Shown: positions 36,473 to 45,951 of the stretch, one piece after another
How positions within the stretch are numbered: position 1 is the first letter of the stretch
How the letters are laid out: each line of letters opens with the position of its first letter
From: Trebonia kvetii
Lineage (GTDB): Bacteria; Actinomycetota; Actinomycetes; Streptosporangiales; Streptosporangiaceae
DNA length: 64,000 nt
Assembly (NCBI RefSeq): GCF_007827045.1
Contig: NZ_RPFW01000001.1
Span: 472,519 to 536,518, forward strand
Reading direction: 5' to 3'
Translations under genes and position numbers: made by a program
Notes under the pieces: model-generated
What the model was told of the DNA's origin: nothing
The model's database searches: none
What the model saw: the letters and a program-made list of their open reading frames with translations, nothing else

Positions 36473-37225
36473 TTAGGCGAAGGAGAGGCCCTTGTGCGCT
36501 TCGCGGATGATGCTGACTACCTCGTCGGGGTCGTCGGCCTGGTGCAGGAGGGCCAGTTCGTCGTGGCCAATCTTGCCTTCGGCGAGCATCGTCGTCTTGA
36601 GCCAGTCGAGGAGGCCCGACCAGTACTCGCTGCCGACCAGGACGATCGGGAAGCGGGTGATCTTGCCGGTGGCGACGAGGGTGAGCGCCTCGAAGAGCTC
36701 GTCCATCGTGCCGTAGCCGCCGGGCAGGACGACGAAGGCCTGCGAGTACTTCATGAACACCGTCTTGCGGACGAAGAAGTACCGGAATTCGATGCCCATG
36801 TTCACGTACTCGTTCAGGCCCGACTCGAGCGGTAGCTCGATGCCGAGTCCGACCGAGGTGCCGTTGGACTCGAATGCGCCCCTGTTGGCCGCCTCCATGA
36901 TGCCGGGGCCGCCGCCGGTGATGACCGCGTAGCCGGCCTTGACCAGGCCGGAGGCGATGTCCTGCGCCTTCTGGTATTCGGGAGTGCCTGGCTTGGTCCG
37001 CGCGGAACCGAAGACCGAGACGGCCTTGCCAAGCTCGGAGAGGAAGCCGAAGCCCTCCACGAATTCCGCCTGGATGCGCATGACCCGCCACGGATCGGTG
37101 TGCACCCAGTCAGAGGGACCGCGGCGGTCGAGCAGCCGCTGGTCAGTTGTTGTCGCCGGTATCTGCTTGTCGCGCAACGTCACGGGTCCCTGGCGACGGA
37201 CCCGGCGCGAGTTACTTCCGCCCAT
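36473..37225 (-). CDS. LOG-family protein (TIGR00730 Rossmann fold)
   Basis: A 250-residue protein of the LOG/lysine-decarboxylase-like group, which includes cytokinin riboside 5'-monophosphate phosphoribohydrolases. It has VSVFGSARTKPGTPEYQKAQ, AVITGGGPGIMEAANRGAF and the catalytic PGGYGTMDELFE. The ATG at 37225 (MGGSNSRR) is preferred; one 16 codons upstream is possible. The M. tuberculosis relative Rv1205 makes cytokinins. Here it lies next to dapD; no dapE lies between them. Confidence 0.9.
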   Translation of the reverse strand: MGGSNSRRVRRQGPVTLRDKQIPATTTDQRLLDRRGPSDWVHTDPWRVMRIQAEFVEGFGFLSELGKAVSVFGSARTKPGTPEYQKAQDIASGLVKAGYAVITGGGPGIMEAANRGAFESNGTSVGLGIELPLESGLNEYVNMGIEFRYFFVRKTVFMKYSQAFVVLPGGYGTMDELFEALTLVATGKITRFPIVLVGSEYWSGLLDWLKTTMLAEGKIGHDELALLHQADDPDEVVSIIREAHKGLSFA

Positions 37226-37329
37226 AGTCCTATCCAAGGTAGCTATGGACGGACAGTGCTCTGGCTGAAACACGCGGCAGACGCAAGAACTAACGGCTAA
37301 CGCCTGGTAGACGTCCTGCGATCGGTTGC

Positions 37330-38163
<834 letters not shown>

Positions 38164-38217
38164 GCTCAGCGAGCCTATCGGGCACCGAAACCTCCGGGGC
38201 GCGGGTACCTTCAACTT

Positions 38218-39141
38218 GTGCGGACGACCTCACACGGCAGCGCGCCCGGGTACCGGTACCACAGGCCGTCGTGGCGTCGCCCGCTCATCGTGCTCACGGT
38301 AATCGTGGTGTTGCTCGGCGTGGGGGCGTACGTCGCCTACACGGCCTACCAGCGGTACGTGGTGCAGCTGCTCACCGTCCCCGGCTGCCAGGCGGGGACC
38401 GGGGACAACGCGATCGCGCTTGACTTCGGCCAGGCGGCGGACGCGGCCACCATCGCCGCCGTCGCCACCCGGGAGAGGCTGCCTGCCAGGGCGCTGACCA
38501 TCGCCTACGCGACCGCGTGGCAGGAGTCGAAGCTGGAGAACCTCACCTACGGCGACCGGGACTCCGTCGGCATCTTCCAGCAGCGGCCCTCGATGGGCTG
38601 GGGTTCCGCCAAGGACCTCAAGGACCCGGCGTTCGCGTCGCGTGCGTTCTTCCGCGCCCTCGTCAAGGTGAAGGACTACACGAAGATCCCCGTGTACCAG
38701 GCCGCCCAGGACGTGCAGCGCAGCGCCGACGGCTACGCCTATGACCAGTACACACAGTCAGGCGAGCTGCTCACCAAGTACTACACGAGCGTGCCGCACG
38801 CGGTCACCTGCTGGTACAACCCGGGCACGCAGGCCGCGAGCGCCGGCGTGTCGGCCAAGCTGAACCTGACCGGGGCCGCGAAGGGGCTGACCGACGCGTT
38901 CGGCAAGCCGGAGGCGGGGTCGGCGGTGACCAAAGTCACCCCCATCCGTTCCGGACATGCCACGGTGGTCAAGGCGCCGTCGTGGAGCGGCTGGGCGGTG
39001 GCGAACTGGCTGATGGCGAACGCGAGCTCGTACGGGATTACCAAGGTCAGCTACGCGGGATACCACTGGACGGCCACGCTGACGGAATCGAGCTGGCAGC
39101 GGGATCCGAATGCAAGTGCGGGGGGTATTGTCGCCAGCTAG
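38218..39141 (+). CDS. Membrane-anchored lysozyme/transglycosylase-like protein
   Basis: A 307-residue protein. A GTG start gives a short polar N-terminus and one membrane segment, LIVLTVIVVLLGVGAYVAY. Outside it lies a domain with ALTIAYATAWQESKLENLTY then GDRDSVGIFQQRPSMGWGS, a Glu and GxFQ-like pattern reminiscent of lysozyme-fold lytic transglycosylases. A C-terminal about 90-residue domain is unassigned. Relatives are often labelled heavy-metal transporter, which nothing here supports. Start spacing to dapD is 54 bp, divergent. Confidence 0.7.
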   Translation: MRTTSHGSAPGYRYHRPSWRRPLIVLTVIVVLLGVGAYVAYTAYQRYVVQLLTVPGCQAGTGDNAIALDFGQAADAATIAAVATRERLPARALTIAYATAWQESKLENLTYGDRDSVGIFQQRPSMGWGSAKDLKDPAFASRAFFRALVKVKDYTKIPVYQAAQDVQRSADGYAYDQYTQSGELLTKYYTSVPHAVTCWYNPGTQAASAGVSAKLNLTGAAKGLTDAFGKPEAGSAVTKVTPIRSGHATVVKAPSWSGWAVANWLMANASSYGITKVSYAGYHWTATLTESSWQRDPNASAGGIVAS

Positions 39142-39203
39142 CCGGGCGGACCACCATACTGTGTGGTACCTGAAGTGGGTTAAGACGTTAAAGAGGAGCT
39201 CAC

Positions 39204-39530
39204 GTGACCTACACCATCGCGCAGTCATGCGTCGATGTGCTCGACAAGGCTTGCATCGAAGAGTGCCCCGTGGACTGCATCTACGAGGGCGAGCGGATGC
39301 TGTACATCCACCCCGACGAGTGCGTGGACTGCGGCGCCTGCGAGCCCGTCTGCCCGGTTGAGGCCATCTACTACGAGGATGACGTCCCGGAGCAGTGGAA
39401 GGAATACACGAAGATCAACGCCGACTTCTTCGAGGACCTTGGCTCACCCGGCGGCGCCTCCAAGAGCGGCAAGATCGGCAAGGACCACCCCACCGTCGCG
39501 GCGCTCCCGCCGCAGGCCGCGGAAGAGTGA
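39204..39530 (+). CDS. fdxA: 7Fe ferredoxin (FdxA type)
   Basis: A 108-residue electron carrier. CVDVLDKACIEECPVDC supplies the [3Fe-4S] ligands, and CVDCGACEPVCPVEA supplies the [4Fe-4S] cluster. The longer C-terminus is as in actinobacterial FdxA. The GTG start follows a good AGAGGAG box. The stop overlaps the dapC start (GTGA), the usual fdxA-dapC coupling in this phylum. Confidence 0.96.
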   Translation: MTYTIAQSCVDVLDKACIEECPVDCIYEGERMLYIHPDECVDCGACEPVCPVEAIYYEDDVPEQWKEYTKINADFFEDLGSPGGASKSGKIGKDHPTVAALPPQAAEE

Positions 39531-40657
39531 CCCTCGCCGCACGGCTTCCTGAATACCCCTGGGACGAGCTGGCACCGATCGCCGAGAAGGCGCGCGCCTT
39601 CCCCGGGGGTGTCGTTGACCTGTCGATAGGCACGCCGGTCGACCCGGTGCCCGCGGTCATCCAGGACGCGCTGCGCGCGGCAGCCAACGCTCCCGGGTAC
39701 CCGCTCACCGCGGGCACCCCGGAGCTGCGCGCGGCCGCCGCGGGGTGGCTGTCCCGGTCGCACGGCGTCGACGTGGACCCGGTGACGGTGCTCCCGGTGA
39801 TCGGGACCAAGGAGTTCATCGCCTGGCTGCCGACCATGCTCGGGCTCGGTTCGGGCGACACCGTCCTATATCCAGACCTCGCGTACCCCACGTACAACAT
39901 TGGGGCGCGGCTCGCCGGGGCCGCCTCCGCTCCCGTCGACGACCTGTCGGACGATGCGCTCGGCGCGGCGCCGGCCTCGGCTCGGCTGCGTTGGGTGAAC
40001 TCGCCGTCCAACCCGAGCGGACGGGTGCTTAACGCGGAAACGCTGCGGTCCGGGGTCGCCCTGGCGCGGTCGCGCGGCTGCGTGCTCGCCTCCGACGAGT
40101 GCTACATCGAGCTCGGCTGGGACGTGACCCCGGTTTCCGTGCTGCACCCCTCCGTCCGCGGTGGCTCGCTTGACGGGGTGCTCGCGGTGTTCTCGCTGTC
40201 CAAGCGGAGCAACCTGGCCGGCTACCGCGCAGGGTTCGTGACCGGCGACCCCGGCCTGATGAAGGAACTGCTGCTTATCGGCAGGCAGGCCGGGATGATC
40301 GTGCCTGGCCCGGTGCAGGCGGCGATGACCGTGGCGCTGTCCGACGACGCCCACGCGGCTGAGCAGAAGGCCAGGTACGCGGCGCGCCGCGCCGTGCTGA
40401 CCGAGGGGCTCACCGCGGCTGGCTTCCGCATCGAGCACTCGGAGGCCGGACTGTACGTGTGGGCGACCCGCCCTGGTCTTGACTGCTGGGCGGCGTGCGA
40501 ACTGCTCGCCGCCGAGTGCGGCATGCTGGTCGGCCCCGGGTCCTTCTACGGGCCTGCGGGAAACAGCTACATCCGGGTCGCGCTGACCGCGACCGACGAG
40601 CGGGTCGCCGCCGCCGGCGAGCGACTGCGCGCGCTCGCGTCCCGCCCGGCGCGCTGA
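39527..40657 (+). CDS. dapC: Succinyldiaminopimelate transaminase
   Basis: A 376-residue fold-type I PLP aminotransferase of lysine synthesis. VVDLSIGTPVDPVP, WVNSPSNPSGRVL, VLASDECYIELGW and the PLP-lysine motif FSLSKRSNLAGYRAGF are clear. The GTG start overlaps the fdxA stop by 4 bp. The last codons run into a 9-bp tandem repeat that gives four in-frame TGA stops. The 152 bp to ddaH otherwise hold no gene. Confidence 0.95.
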   Translation: MTLAARLPEYPWDELAPIAEKARAFPGGVVDLSIGTPVDPVPAVIQDALRAAANAPGYPLTAGTPELRAAAAGWLSRSHGVDVDPVTVLPVIGTKEFIAWLPTMLGLGSGDTVLYPDLAYPTYNIGARLAGAASAPVDDLSDDALGAAPASARLRWVNSPSNPSGRVLNAETLRSGVALARSRGCVLASDECYIELGWDVTPVSVLHPSVRGGSLDGVLAVFSLSKRSNLAGYRAGFVTGDPGLMKELLLIGRQAGMIVPGPVQAAMTVALSDDAHAAEQKARYAARRAVLTEGLTAAGFRIEHSEAGLYVWATRPGLDCWAACELLAAECGMLVGPGSFYGPAGNSYIRVALTATDERVAAAGERLRALASRPAR

Positions 40658-40684
40658 ACGCACTGAACGCCCTGAACGCACTGA
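40654..40684 (+). repeat. 9-bp tandem repeat beginning at the dapC stop
   Basis: CTGAACGCA-like units recur at exactly 9 bp: TGA triplets at 40655, 40664, 40673 and 40682, all in the dapC frame. The units differ at one position. Such a short array is probably slippage. Confidence 0.8.
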
Positions 40685-40809
40685 GGTCCCCGCGCGACGC
40701 CGACCGCGCAACGAATCGCCTGTCTTGCCGCGGGAAACGCAATGGATCGCCGGACTGGTGCATGATTACCCTCTGTTAGCAGTCTGACCGCGCTTCGTAC
40801 TCTCTTGGT

Positions 40810-41646
40810 ATGAGCAGCGACGCGCCGTACCGGGCGGCAACGCCCCGGTCGTACCTGATGTGCCCGCCGGAGTACTTCGAGGTCAGTTACGCGATTAACC
40901 CGTGGATGCGGCCAGATTCGCCGGTCGACGCCGACCTGGCGATGCGCCAGTGGTCGGCGCTGCGCGCCACGCACGAGTCGCTCGGGCACACCGTGGCCAC
41001 GATCAAGCCGGTGCCCGGATTGCCGGACATGGTGTTCGCCGCCAACGGCGCGACCGTGGTCGACGGGATCGTGCTCGGCGTGCGGTTCAGGTATCCCGAG
41101 CGCGCCGCGGAGGCCGCCGCCTACCTGTCCTGGTTCCGCTCGCACGGGTACCCGGCGGTGCACGAGGCAAGGCACGTCAACGAGGGTGAGGGCGACATCC
41201 TGGTCGCCGGCGACACCCTGCTCGCGGGCTACGGCTTCCGGTCCGACGTCGAGGCCGCGGATGAGCTCGCCGAGGCGTTCGGGCGGCGCGTGATCTCGCT
41301 GCGGCTGGCCGACCCCCGGTTCTACCACCTGGACACCGCGCTGTGCGTGCTCGACGCGACGACGGCGATGTACTACCCGCCCGCCTTCGACGATGCCGGG
41401 CGCGCGGCCCTCGCCTCGGTATTCGACGAGCTCATCGAGGCGAAGGACGAGGACGCCGAGGTGCTCGGGCTCAACGCGGTATCCGACGGGCGGCACGTGG
41501 TGCTCGCCAGGCAGGCGACCGGGCTCGCCAGGGCGCTGGCCGGCCGTGGCTTCGAGCCGGTTCCTGTCGACATGTCCGAGCTGCTCAAGGCCGGCGGCGG
41601 CGCGAAGTGCTGCACGCTCGAACTAAGGGAGAAGACGACCCCATGA
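40810..41646 (+). CDS. ddaH: Dimethylargininase / amidinotransferase-fold hydrolase
   Basis: A 278-residue enzyme of the guanidino-group-modifying superfamily. DMVFAANGATVVDG carries the substrate-binding Asp; FYHLDTALCVL has the catalytic His; the nucleophilic Cys is near the C-terminus in GGGAKCCTLEL. It would hydrolyse dimethylarginine to citrulline, or a related substrate. The stop overlaps the rocD start (ATGA), so the two act in one arginine/ornithine route. Confidence 0.9.
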   Translation: MSSDAPYRAATPRSYLMCPPEYFEVSYAINPWMRPDSPVDADLAMRQWSALRATHESLGHTVATIKPVPGLPDMVFAANGATVVDGIVLGVRFRYPERAAEAAAYLSWFRSHGYPAVHEARHVNEGEGDILVAGDTLLAGYGFRSDVEAADELAEAFGRRVISLRLADPRFYHLDTALCVLDATTAMYYPPAFDDAGRAALASVFDELIEAKDEDAEVLGLNAVSDGRHVVLARQATGLARALAGRGFEPVPVDMSELLKAGGGAKCCTLELREKTTP

Positions 41647-42869
41647 CGCACACAGTTGACCTCAGCTCCGCCACGGAGCTGTCCGGGCTTACCGGCGAAT
41701 ACAGCGCACACAACTACCACCCGCTGCCCGTCGTGGTGGCGTCCGCGGAGGGCTCCTGGGTGACCGCCGTCGGCGGGCAGCGGTACCTGGACATGCTCGC
41801 CGGGTACTCGGCGCTGAACTTCGGGCACCGGCACCCGCGGCTTATCGCGGCGGCCACCAGGCAGCTCGGCCGGGCGACGCTGGTGTCCAGGGCGTTCGAC
41901 CATGACCAGTTCGGCCCGTTCTGCGCCGAGCTCGCCGGGCTGTGCGGCATGGAGATGGTGCTGCCGATGAACACCGGCGCCGAGGCGGTGGAAACCGCCA
42001 TCAAGGTGGCGCGCAAGTGGGGTTACACCACGCACGGCGTCCCGCACGACGAGGCGGTCATCGTCGTGTTCGACGGCAACTTCCACGGGCGGACCACGAC
42101 GATCGTGTCGTTCTCCTCCGACCCGGATGCGAAGGACGACTTCGGCCCGTACACCCCTGGGTTCGTGTCGGTGCCCTACGGTGACCTCGCGGCGCTCACC
42201 GCCGCGTTCGACGCGCACCGCGATCGCATCGTCGCGGTGCTCGTCGAGCCGATCCAGGGCGAGGCGGGCGTGGTCGTGCCGCCGCCCGGCTTCCTCGCCG
42301 GGGTGCGCTCCCTGTGCTCCGGGGCGCGGGCGCTCATGATCGCGGACGAGATCCAGTCCGGGCTCGGGCGGGTCGGGACCACCTTCGCCTGCGAGGCCGA
42401 GGGTGTGGTGCCCGACGCGTACCTGCTCGGCAAGGCGCTCGGCGGCGGGATCATCCCGGTGTCCGCGATGGTCTCCTCCCGCGCGGTGCTCGGCGTGCTC
42501 AAGCCGGGGCAGCACGGGTCGACGTTCGGCGGCAACCCGCTGGCCTGCGCGGTAGCCCGCGAGGTGATCGCGATGCTGCGGACCGGGGAGTACCAGGAGC
42601 GTTCCGCGAGGCTCGGCACCCGGATGCACGAGGCGCTCGGCGGGCTGCCGCCGTCGGTCGTGTCGTCGGTGACCGGGCGCGGCCTGTGGGCCGGGGTGAC
42701 GTTCGCCGCCCTGGACGGGCGGGCCGTCTGCGAGCGGCTCGCGGCGCTCGGCGTGCTCGCCAAGGAAACCCACGGATCGACGATCAGGCTCGCTCCCCCG
42801 CTGGTCATCGAGGAAGACGACCTATCCTGGGGCCTGGCCCGATTCACCGATGCAGTGCTCAGTGCCTAG
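41643..42869 (+). CDS. rocD: Ornithine aminotransferase
   Basis: A 408-residue PLP enzyme converting ornithine to glutamate semialdehyde. It has YLDMLAGYSALNFGHRHPRL, LPMNTGAEAVETAIKVARKW, FHGRTTTIVSFS, LMIADEIQSGLGRVGTTFAC and the PLP-Lys motif LLGKALGGGIIPVSAMVSS. Coupling to ddaH suggests that citrulline/ornithine from methylated arginine is salvaged. The stop codon is the first of four tandem 22-bp units. Confidence 0.95.
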   Translation: MTHTVDLSSATELSGLTGEYSAHNYHPLPVVVASAEGSWVTAVGGQRYLDMLAGYSALNFGHRHPRLIAAATRQLGRATLVSRAFDHDQFGPFCAELAGLCGMEMVLPMNTGAEAVETAIKVARKWGYTTHGVPHDEAVIVVFDGNFHGRTTTIVSFSSDPDAKDDFGPYTPGFVSVPYGDLAALTAAFDAHRDRIVAVLVEPIQGEAGVVVPPPGFLAGVRSLCSGARALMIADEIQSGLGRVGTTFACEAEGVVPDAYLLGKALGGGIIPVSAMVSSRAVLGVLKPGQHGSTFGGNPLACAVAREVIAMLRTGEYQERSARLGTRMHEALGGLPPSVVSSVTGRGLWAGVTFAALDGRAVCERLAALGVLAKETHGSTIRLAPPLVIEEDDLSWGLARFTDAVLSA

Positions 42870-42951
42870 CGAGGCGGGGCTCAGCGCCTAGCGAGGCGGG
42901 GCTGAGCGCCTAGCGAGGCGGGGCTCGGCGCCTAGCGAGGCGGTGCTTGCC
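42864..42951. repeat. 22-bp tandem repeat, four copies, starting at the rocD stop
   Basis: Units beginning GCCTAGCGAGGCGGGGCT start at 42864, 42886, 42908 and 42930, exactly 22 bp apart. The first includes the rocD TAG. Each unit contains GCCT-AGCG-AGGC, a small hairpin. The array ends 4 bp before the stop of the convergent DUF6113 gene. Confidence 0.9.
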
Positions 42952-42954
42952 GAC

Positions 42955-43380
42955 TCACCGCGCTGAGCGCCTGGCCCGGATGTAGAAGGCGATGACGCAG
43001 CCCACCGCGGCCGCGAGTGCACCGCCGTACAGGTAGCACTCGCCCGCGGTGGTCGCCGTGATGATCACGCTGCCGTTCGGCCGCGACATCGCCAGGACGA
43101 ACGACACCACTATCCAGCCGACGGCGGGCAGCAGCCCGGCGGCGAACGTGCCGATCCCCCAGCCGCAGCCCACGCAGGTGACGAGGACGACCACGGCGAG
43201 GAGTATCGCTATCAGCGGCGCGGGCTCCCTGGAGTACTGGAAGCTGCCGAACAGGCCCTGCACGGCGCCCAGCACGAACAGCAGCACGTAACCGGCGGCG
43301 GTCAGCACCCGCTGCCTGCCCCGCCCAGTGCCATTGCTCAGCGGGCCACTGCTCACCGGGCCCTGCGAAGTCCCCATCAC
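42955..43380 (-). CDS. DUF6113-family membrane protein
   Basis: A 141-residue protein with a polar, Gly/Ser-rich N-terminus and four hydrophobic segments (from VLTAAGYVLLFVLGAVQGLF onward). Small proteins of this kind follow mshB in many actinobacteria, as here (32 bp apart). The function is unknown. The assignment to DUF6113 rests on context and topology. Confidence 0.75.
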   Translation of the reverse strand: MMGTSQGPVSSGPLSNGTGRGRQRVLTAAGYVLLFVLGAVQGLFGSFQYSREPAPLIAILLAVVVLVTCVGCGWGIGTFAAGLLPAVGWIVVSFVLAMSRPNGSVIITATTAGECYLYGGALAAAVGCVIAFYIRARRSAR

Positions 43381-43412
43381 GATGTCCCCATAACGACGCC
43401 AGGGTACCGATC

Positions 43413-44219
43413 TCAGCGGGCGAACAGGTCGCGCTCGTGGCCTGCGCCCGTGTCGCTTCGCGGTCCGGCCAGCTGGGTGTAGTACTCGGTGCCGAGTATG
43501 CGCTGGCCAAAGTCGTTGGACAGGGCGAAGAAGTCGCCGTCCACGGTGATCTGGGTCTCGTGGGCGCGCATCGCCGCCCGCTTGGCGCCAAGGAAGAGCG
43601 TACCGTCGATCTCCGCGGTGACCTGGTCGTCGGGTACGCCGATGGACAGGTCGGTATAGCGGATGAACCAGGAGTCCGCCGGCAGCTCGACGGCCCGCTC
43701 GAGCGCCGATCGCGGCACCGCGGTGGCGTACAGCTTCGCCCGCCCCCCGGTCAGCTCATGGGCGCGCACGGTGACGCGGTGCGCCTGGATGTGGTCGGGG
43801 TGGCCGTAGAAGCCGTTGGCGTCGTAGGTGACGATCACGCCGGCCGCGACCTCCTCGATGACGGTGGCGAGCGCCGCGGCGGCCTCCTCGATGTTCGCCT
43901 GCCAGAAGGAGTCCGGGTCATCGTTGTCAGGCAGGCCCATCATCCCCGAGTCGCGGTAGCGTCCCTCTCCGCCGAGGAAACGATGGTCCTGCACGCCGAG
44001 CGCCTCGCACGCGCGGGCAAGCTCGGTGATCCGGTGCTGGCCGAGCTCGTCGGGCAGCAGGTGCCGCAGGTCCGGCGGGATGATCTCGCCGAGCTCGCCG
44101 AGCGTGCAGGTCACCAGCGTGACCCGGGCATCCTGCGCAGCGTACTTGGCCATGGTGGCGCCGGTACCGATCGACTCGTCATCCGGATGCGCGTGCACCA
44201 GCAGCAGACTGCGTTCCAA
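43413..44219 (-). CDS. mshB: Mycothiol biosynthesis deacetylase (GlcNAc-Ins deacetylase)
   Basis: A 268-residue zinc amidase removing the acetyl group of GlcNAc-inositol, the second step of mycothiol synthesis. It starts [20 protein letters not shown] (zinc-binding AHPDDE). [20 protein letters not shown] and [16 protein letters not shown] (third ligand) are diagnostic of MshB rather than Mca. Mycothiol is confined to actinomycetes, so this gene fixes the phylum. Confidence 0.94.
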   Translation of the reverse strand: MERSLLLVHAHPDDESIGTGATMAKYAAQDARVTLVTCTLGELGEIIPPDLRHLLPDELGQHRITELARACEALGVQDHRFLGGEGRYRDSGMMGLPDNDDPDSFWQANIEEAAAALATVIEEVAAGVIVTYDANGFYGHPDHIQAHRVTVRAHELTGGRAKLYATAVPRSALERAVELPADSWFIRYTDLSIGVPDDQVTAEIDGTLFLGAKRAAMRAHETQITVDGDFFALSNDFGQRILGTEYYTQLAGPRSDTGAGHERDLFAR

Positions 44220-44312
44220 GTCCTTGTCCCCCCGTCGCCGACGCTACCGCACGGAAAGGTTACTGAACTCGGGCGGTTCGCAGCCCGGTGACGGGCATCA
44301 TCGCAAGGTCGG

Positions 44313-45092
44313 TCACAGGGTGGGCTTCAGGCCGCCGTCGATGGCGAAGTCGGCGCCGGTGATGTTCCCGGCTCGGGGGCTGGCCAGGAATAGCACGAGG
44401 TCTGCTACCTCGATAGGCTGGGTGAACCGGCCAGTTGCGGTGCCGGCCACCGCGGCCGCGGCCACCGCGTCGGGCGTGCCGCCTTCAGTGTCGGCGATGG
44501 TCTGCGCGACCCCGCCGGCGCCTAGCCACAAGTCGGTGGCCACCGGTCCAGGGCTGACCGTGTTGACCCGGATCCCTTGCGGCCCCACCTCCTTGGAGAG
44601 CGCCTTGCAGAAGTTGCTCAGTGCGCCCTTGGCGGCGCTGTAGTCGATGACCAGCGGGTCGGGCAGCACGGCATTCACCGAGGAGATGGTGACGATGCTG
44701 CCGCCCCGCACGGTCAGCAGCGGCAGCGCGAGGCGGGTCACGTGCACGGCGGCGAGGAAATTGACGGCCAGAGTCGCGAGCCAGTCCTGCGCGGTGACCG
44801 ACTCGAAGCCGCCGGTGCGCGGCCGGACCGCTCCGACGTTGTTGACCAGAATGTCCAGGCCGCCGAACGCCGCTGCTGCCGCCTCAATCACCGTGGCCGG
44901 GCCGTCCGGCGAGGTGAGATCGGTGACGACCGGCACGGCGCCGGCCTCGCGCAGCTCTTGCGTGCTTTCCCGTGCTGCGGCGACGACGCGAACCCCTTCG
45001 CCGATCAGCGCGCGGGTGACGGCCAGGCCGATACCCCTGCTAGCCCCGGTGACAACGGCGGTCTTGCCGGCCAGGCGCAAGTCCATAGCCAT
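44313..45092 (-). CDS. SDR-family oxidoreductase
   Basis: A 259-residue short-chain dehydrogenase. The NAD(P) motif is VVTGASRGIGLAV; NNVG, the active-site Ser region TISSVNAVLPDPLVIDYSAA then K (YxxxK) and the end ADFAIDGGLKPTL are standard. The substrate is unknown. It follows the alpha/beta hydrolase gene by 2 bp, so they are co-transcribed. Confidence 0.92.
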   Translation of the reverse strand: MAMDLRLAGKTAVVTGASRGIGLAVTRALIGEGVRVVAAARESTQELREAGAVPVVTDLTSPDGPATVIEAAAAAFGGLDILVNNVGAVRPRTGGFESVTAQDWLATLAVNFLAAVHVTRLALPLLTVRGGSIVTISSVNAVLPDPLVIDYSAAKGALSNFCKALSKEVGPQGIRVNTVSPGPVATDLWLGAGGVAQTIADTEGGTPDAVAAAAVAGTATGRFTQPIEVADLVLFLASPRAGNITGADFAIDGGLKPTL

Positions 45093-45094
45093 GG

Positions 45095-45892
45095 CTAGAG
45101 CGACTGCCGTCGCAGCCAGTCGAGCGCGGCGGCCGCGACTGCCTGCCAGCCGCTGTCGATGGTCAGCGAGTGACCGCGGTCAGGAAAGTCGATGAGGTCG
45201 GTCACCGCCTCGGAATGCCGGTACTGTGCGGCCGTGGCCTTGACCACGCTTTCCGGTACCGTGTGATCCTTTCCGCCGCTCATCAGCAGCAGCGGGCCGC
45301 GCGAGCTGTTATGGGTGTCGACCTTGGTCGAGGCGTGCGGATTGAAGTTAGCGGTGGCGGCCTCGAACAGCGGCCGGCCGGGGGCGGGTATCGTCCAGCG
45401 CTGGTACAGCGCGTCGGATTCTTCCTCGCTCAGCGCGTTGCCGAAGGCGTAGCGGAACTGCTCCGACGTCAGCGTCACCGCCTTGTGCTTGTTGGCCGGG
45501 TTCTTGAATACAGGCAGGGTCGCGCGCAGTGCGGACAGCGGCAGCGGCAGATCGCCCTTGATCTGTGCGGCGTCGATGGCGACCGCGGCCACGGCCAGAT
45601 CCTGGCCAAGCAGCTTCTGCGCGATCATCCCGCCGAAGGAGTGGCCGATCAGGATCGGGCGGGCCGGCAGGTCAGCGATGATCGCGGCGTAGTGGTCGAC
45701 GACGTCGTCGACGCCGTGGTCGGCGATGCTCTCCGGATTCTCCCGTGACTCCGCCACGGTGGCGGAGTCACCAGGCCAGCCCGGCGCGAGCGGTTGGTAG
45801 CCTTCGCCGGCGAACACGTCGGCCCATGGGTCCCAGGAGCTGGCGTGCAGCCACAGACCGTGGATGAAGATGACAGGTGTCGGGTTCGTCAT
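45095..45892 (-). CDS. Alpha/beta hydrolase
   Basis: A 265-residue hydrolase. It has VIFIHGLWLHASSWD, the nucleophile motif LIGHSFGGMIAQ and a late FPDRGHSLTID with the catalytic His. The start is the ATG at 45892 (MTNPTP); an upstream in-frame ATG lies beyond the palindrome at 45921. It is the first gene of a pair with the SDR and is divergent from the truncated LAL gene. The substrate is unknown. Confidence 0.88.
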   Translation of the reverse strand: MTNPTPVIFIHGLWLHASSWDPWADVFAGEGYQPLAPGWPGDSATVAESRENPESIADHGVDDVVDHYAAIIADLPARPILIGHSFGGMIAQKLLGQDLAVAAVAIDAAQIKGDLPLPLSALRATLPVFKNPANKHKAVTLTSEQFRYAFGNALSEEESDALYQRWTIPAPGRPLFEAATANFNPHASTKVDTHNSSRGPLLLMSGGKDHTVPESVVKATAAQYRHSEAVTDLIDFPDRGHSLTIDSGWQAVAAAALDWLRRQSL

Positions 45893-45920
45893 GCCGTCAG
45901 GACACCACCGTGCCGTGGCG

Positions 45921-45951
45921 TTTCGCACTGGGGTCCGACCCCAGTGCGAAA
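45921..45951. promoter_or_regulatory. Large perfect palindrome between divergent genes
   Basis: TTTCGCACTGGGGTC (45921-45935), one spacer base, then its exact reverse complement (45937-45951). The last base is also the A of the ATG used here for the LAL gene. It lies 28 bp upstream of the hydrolase start. It is a strong operator candidate, or a cruciform or hairpin left by a rearrangement. Confidence 0.75.

Noticed and set aside
38218..39141. Heavy-metal transporter, a label often given to this family
   Set aside because: There is one membrane segment, no metal-binding motif and a lysozyme-like exported domain.
42864..42951. CRISPR or riboswitch in the 22-bp array
   Set aside because: Units are contiguous without spacers and lie after a stop codon; simple tandem duplication explains them.
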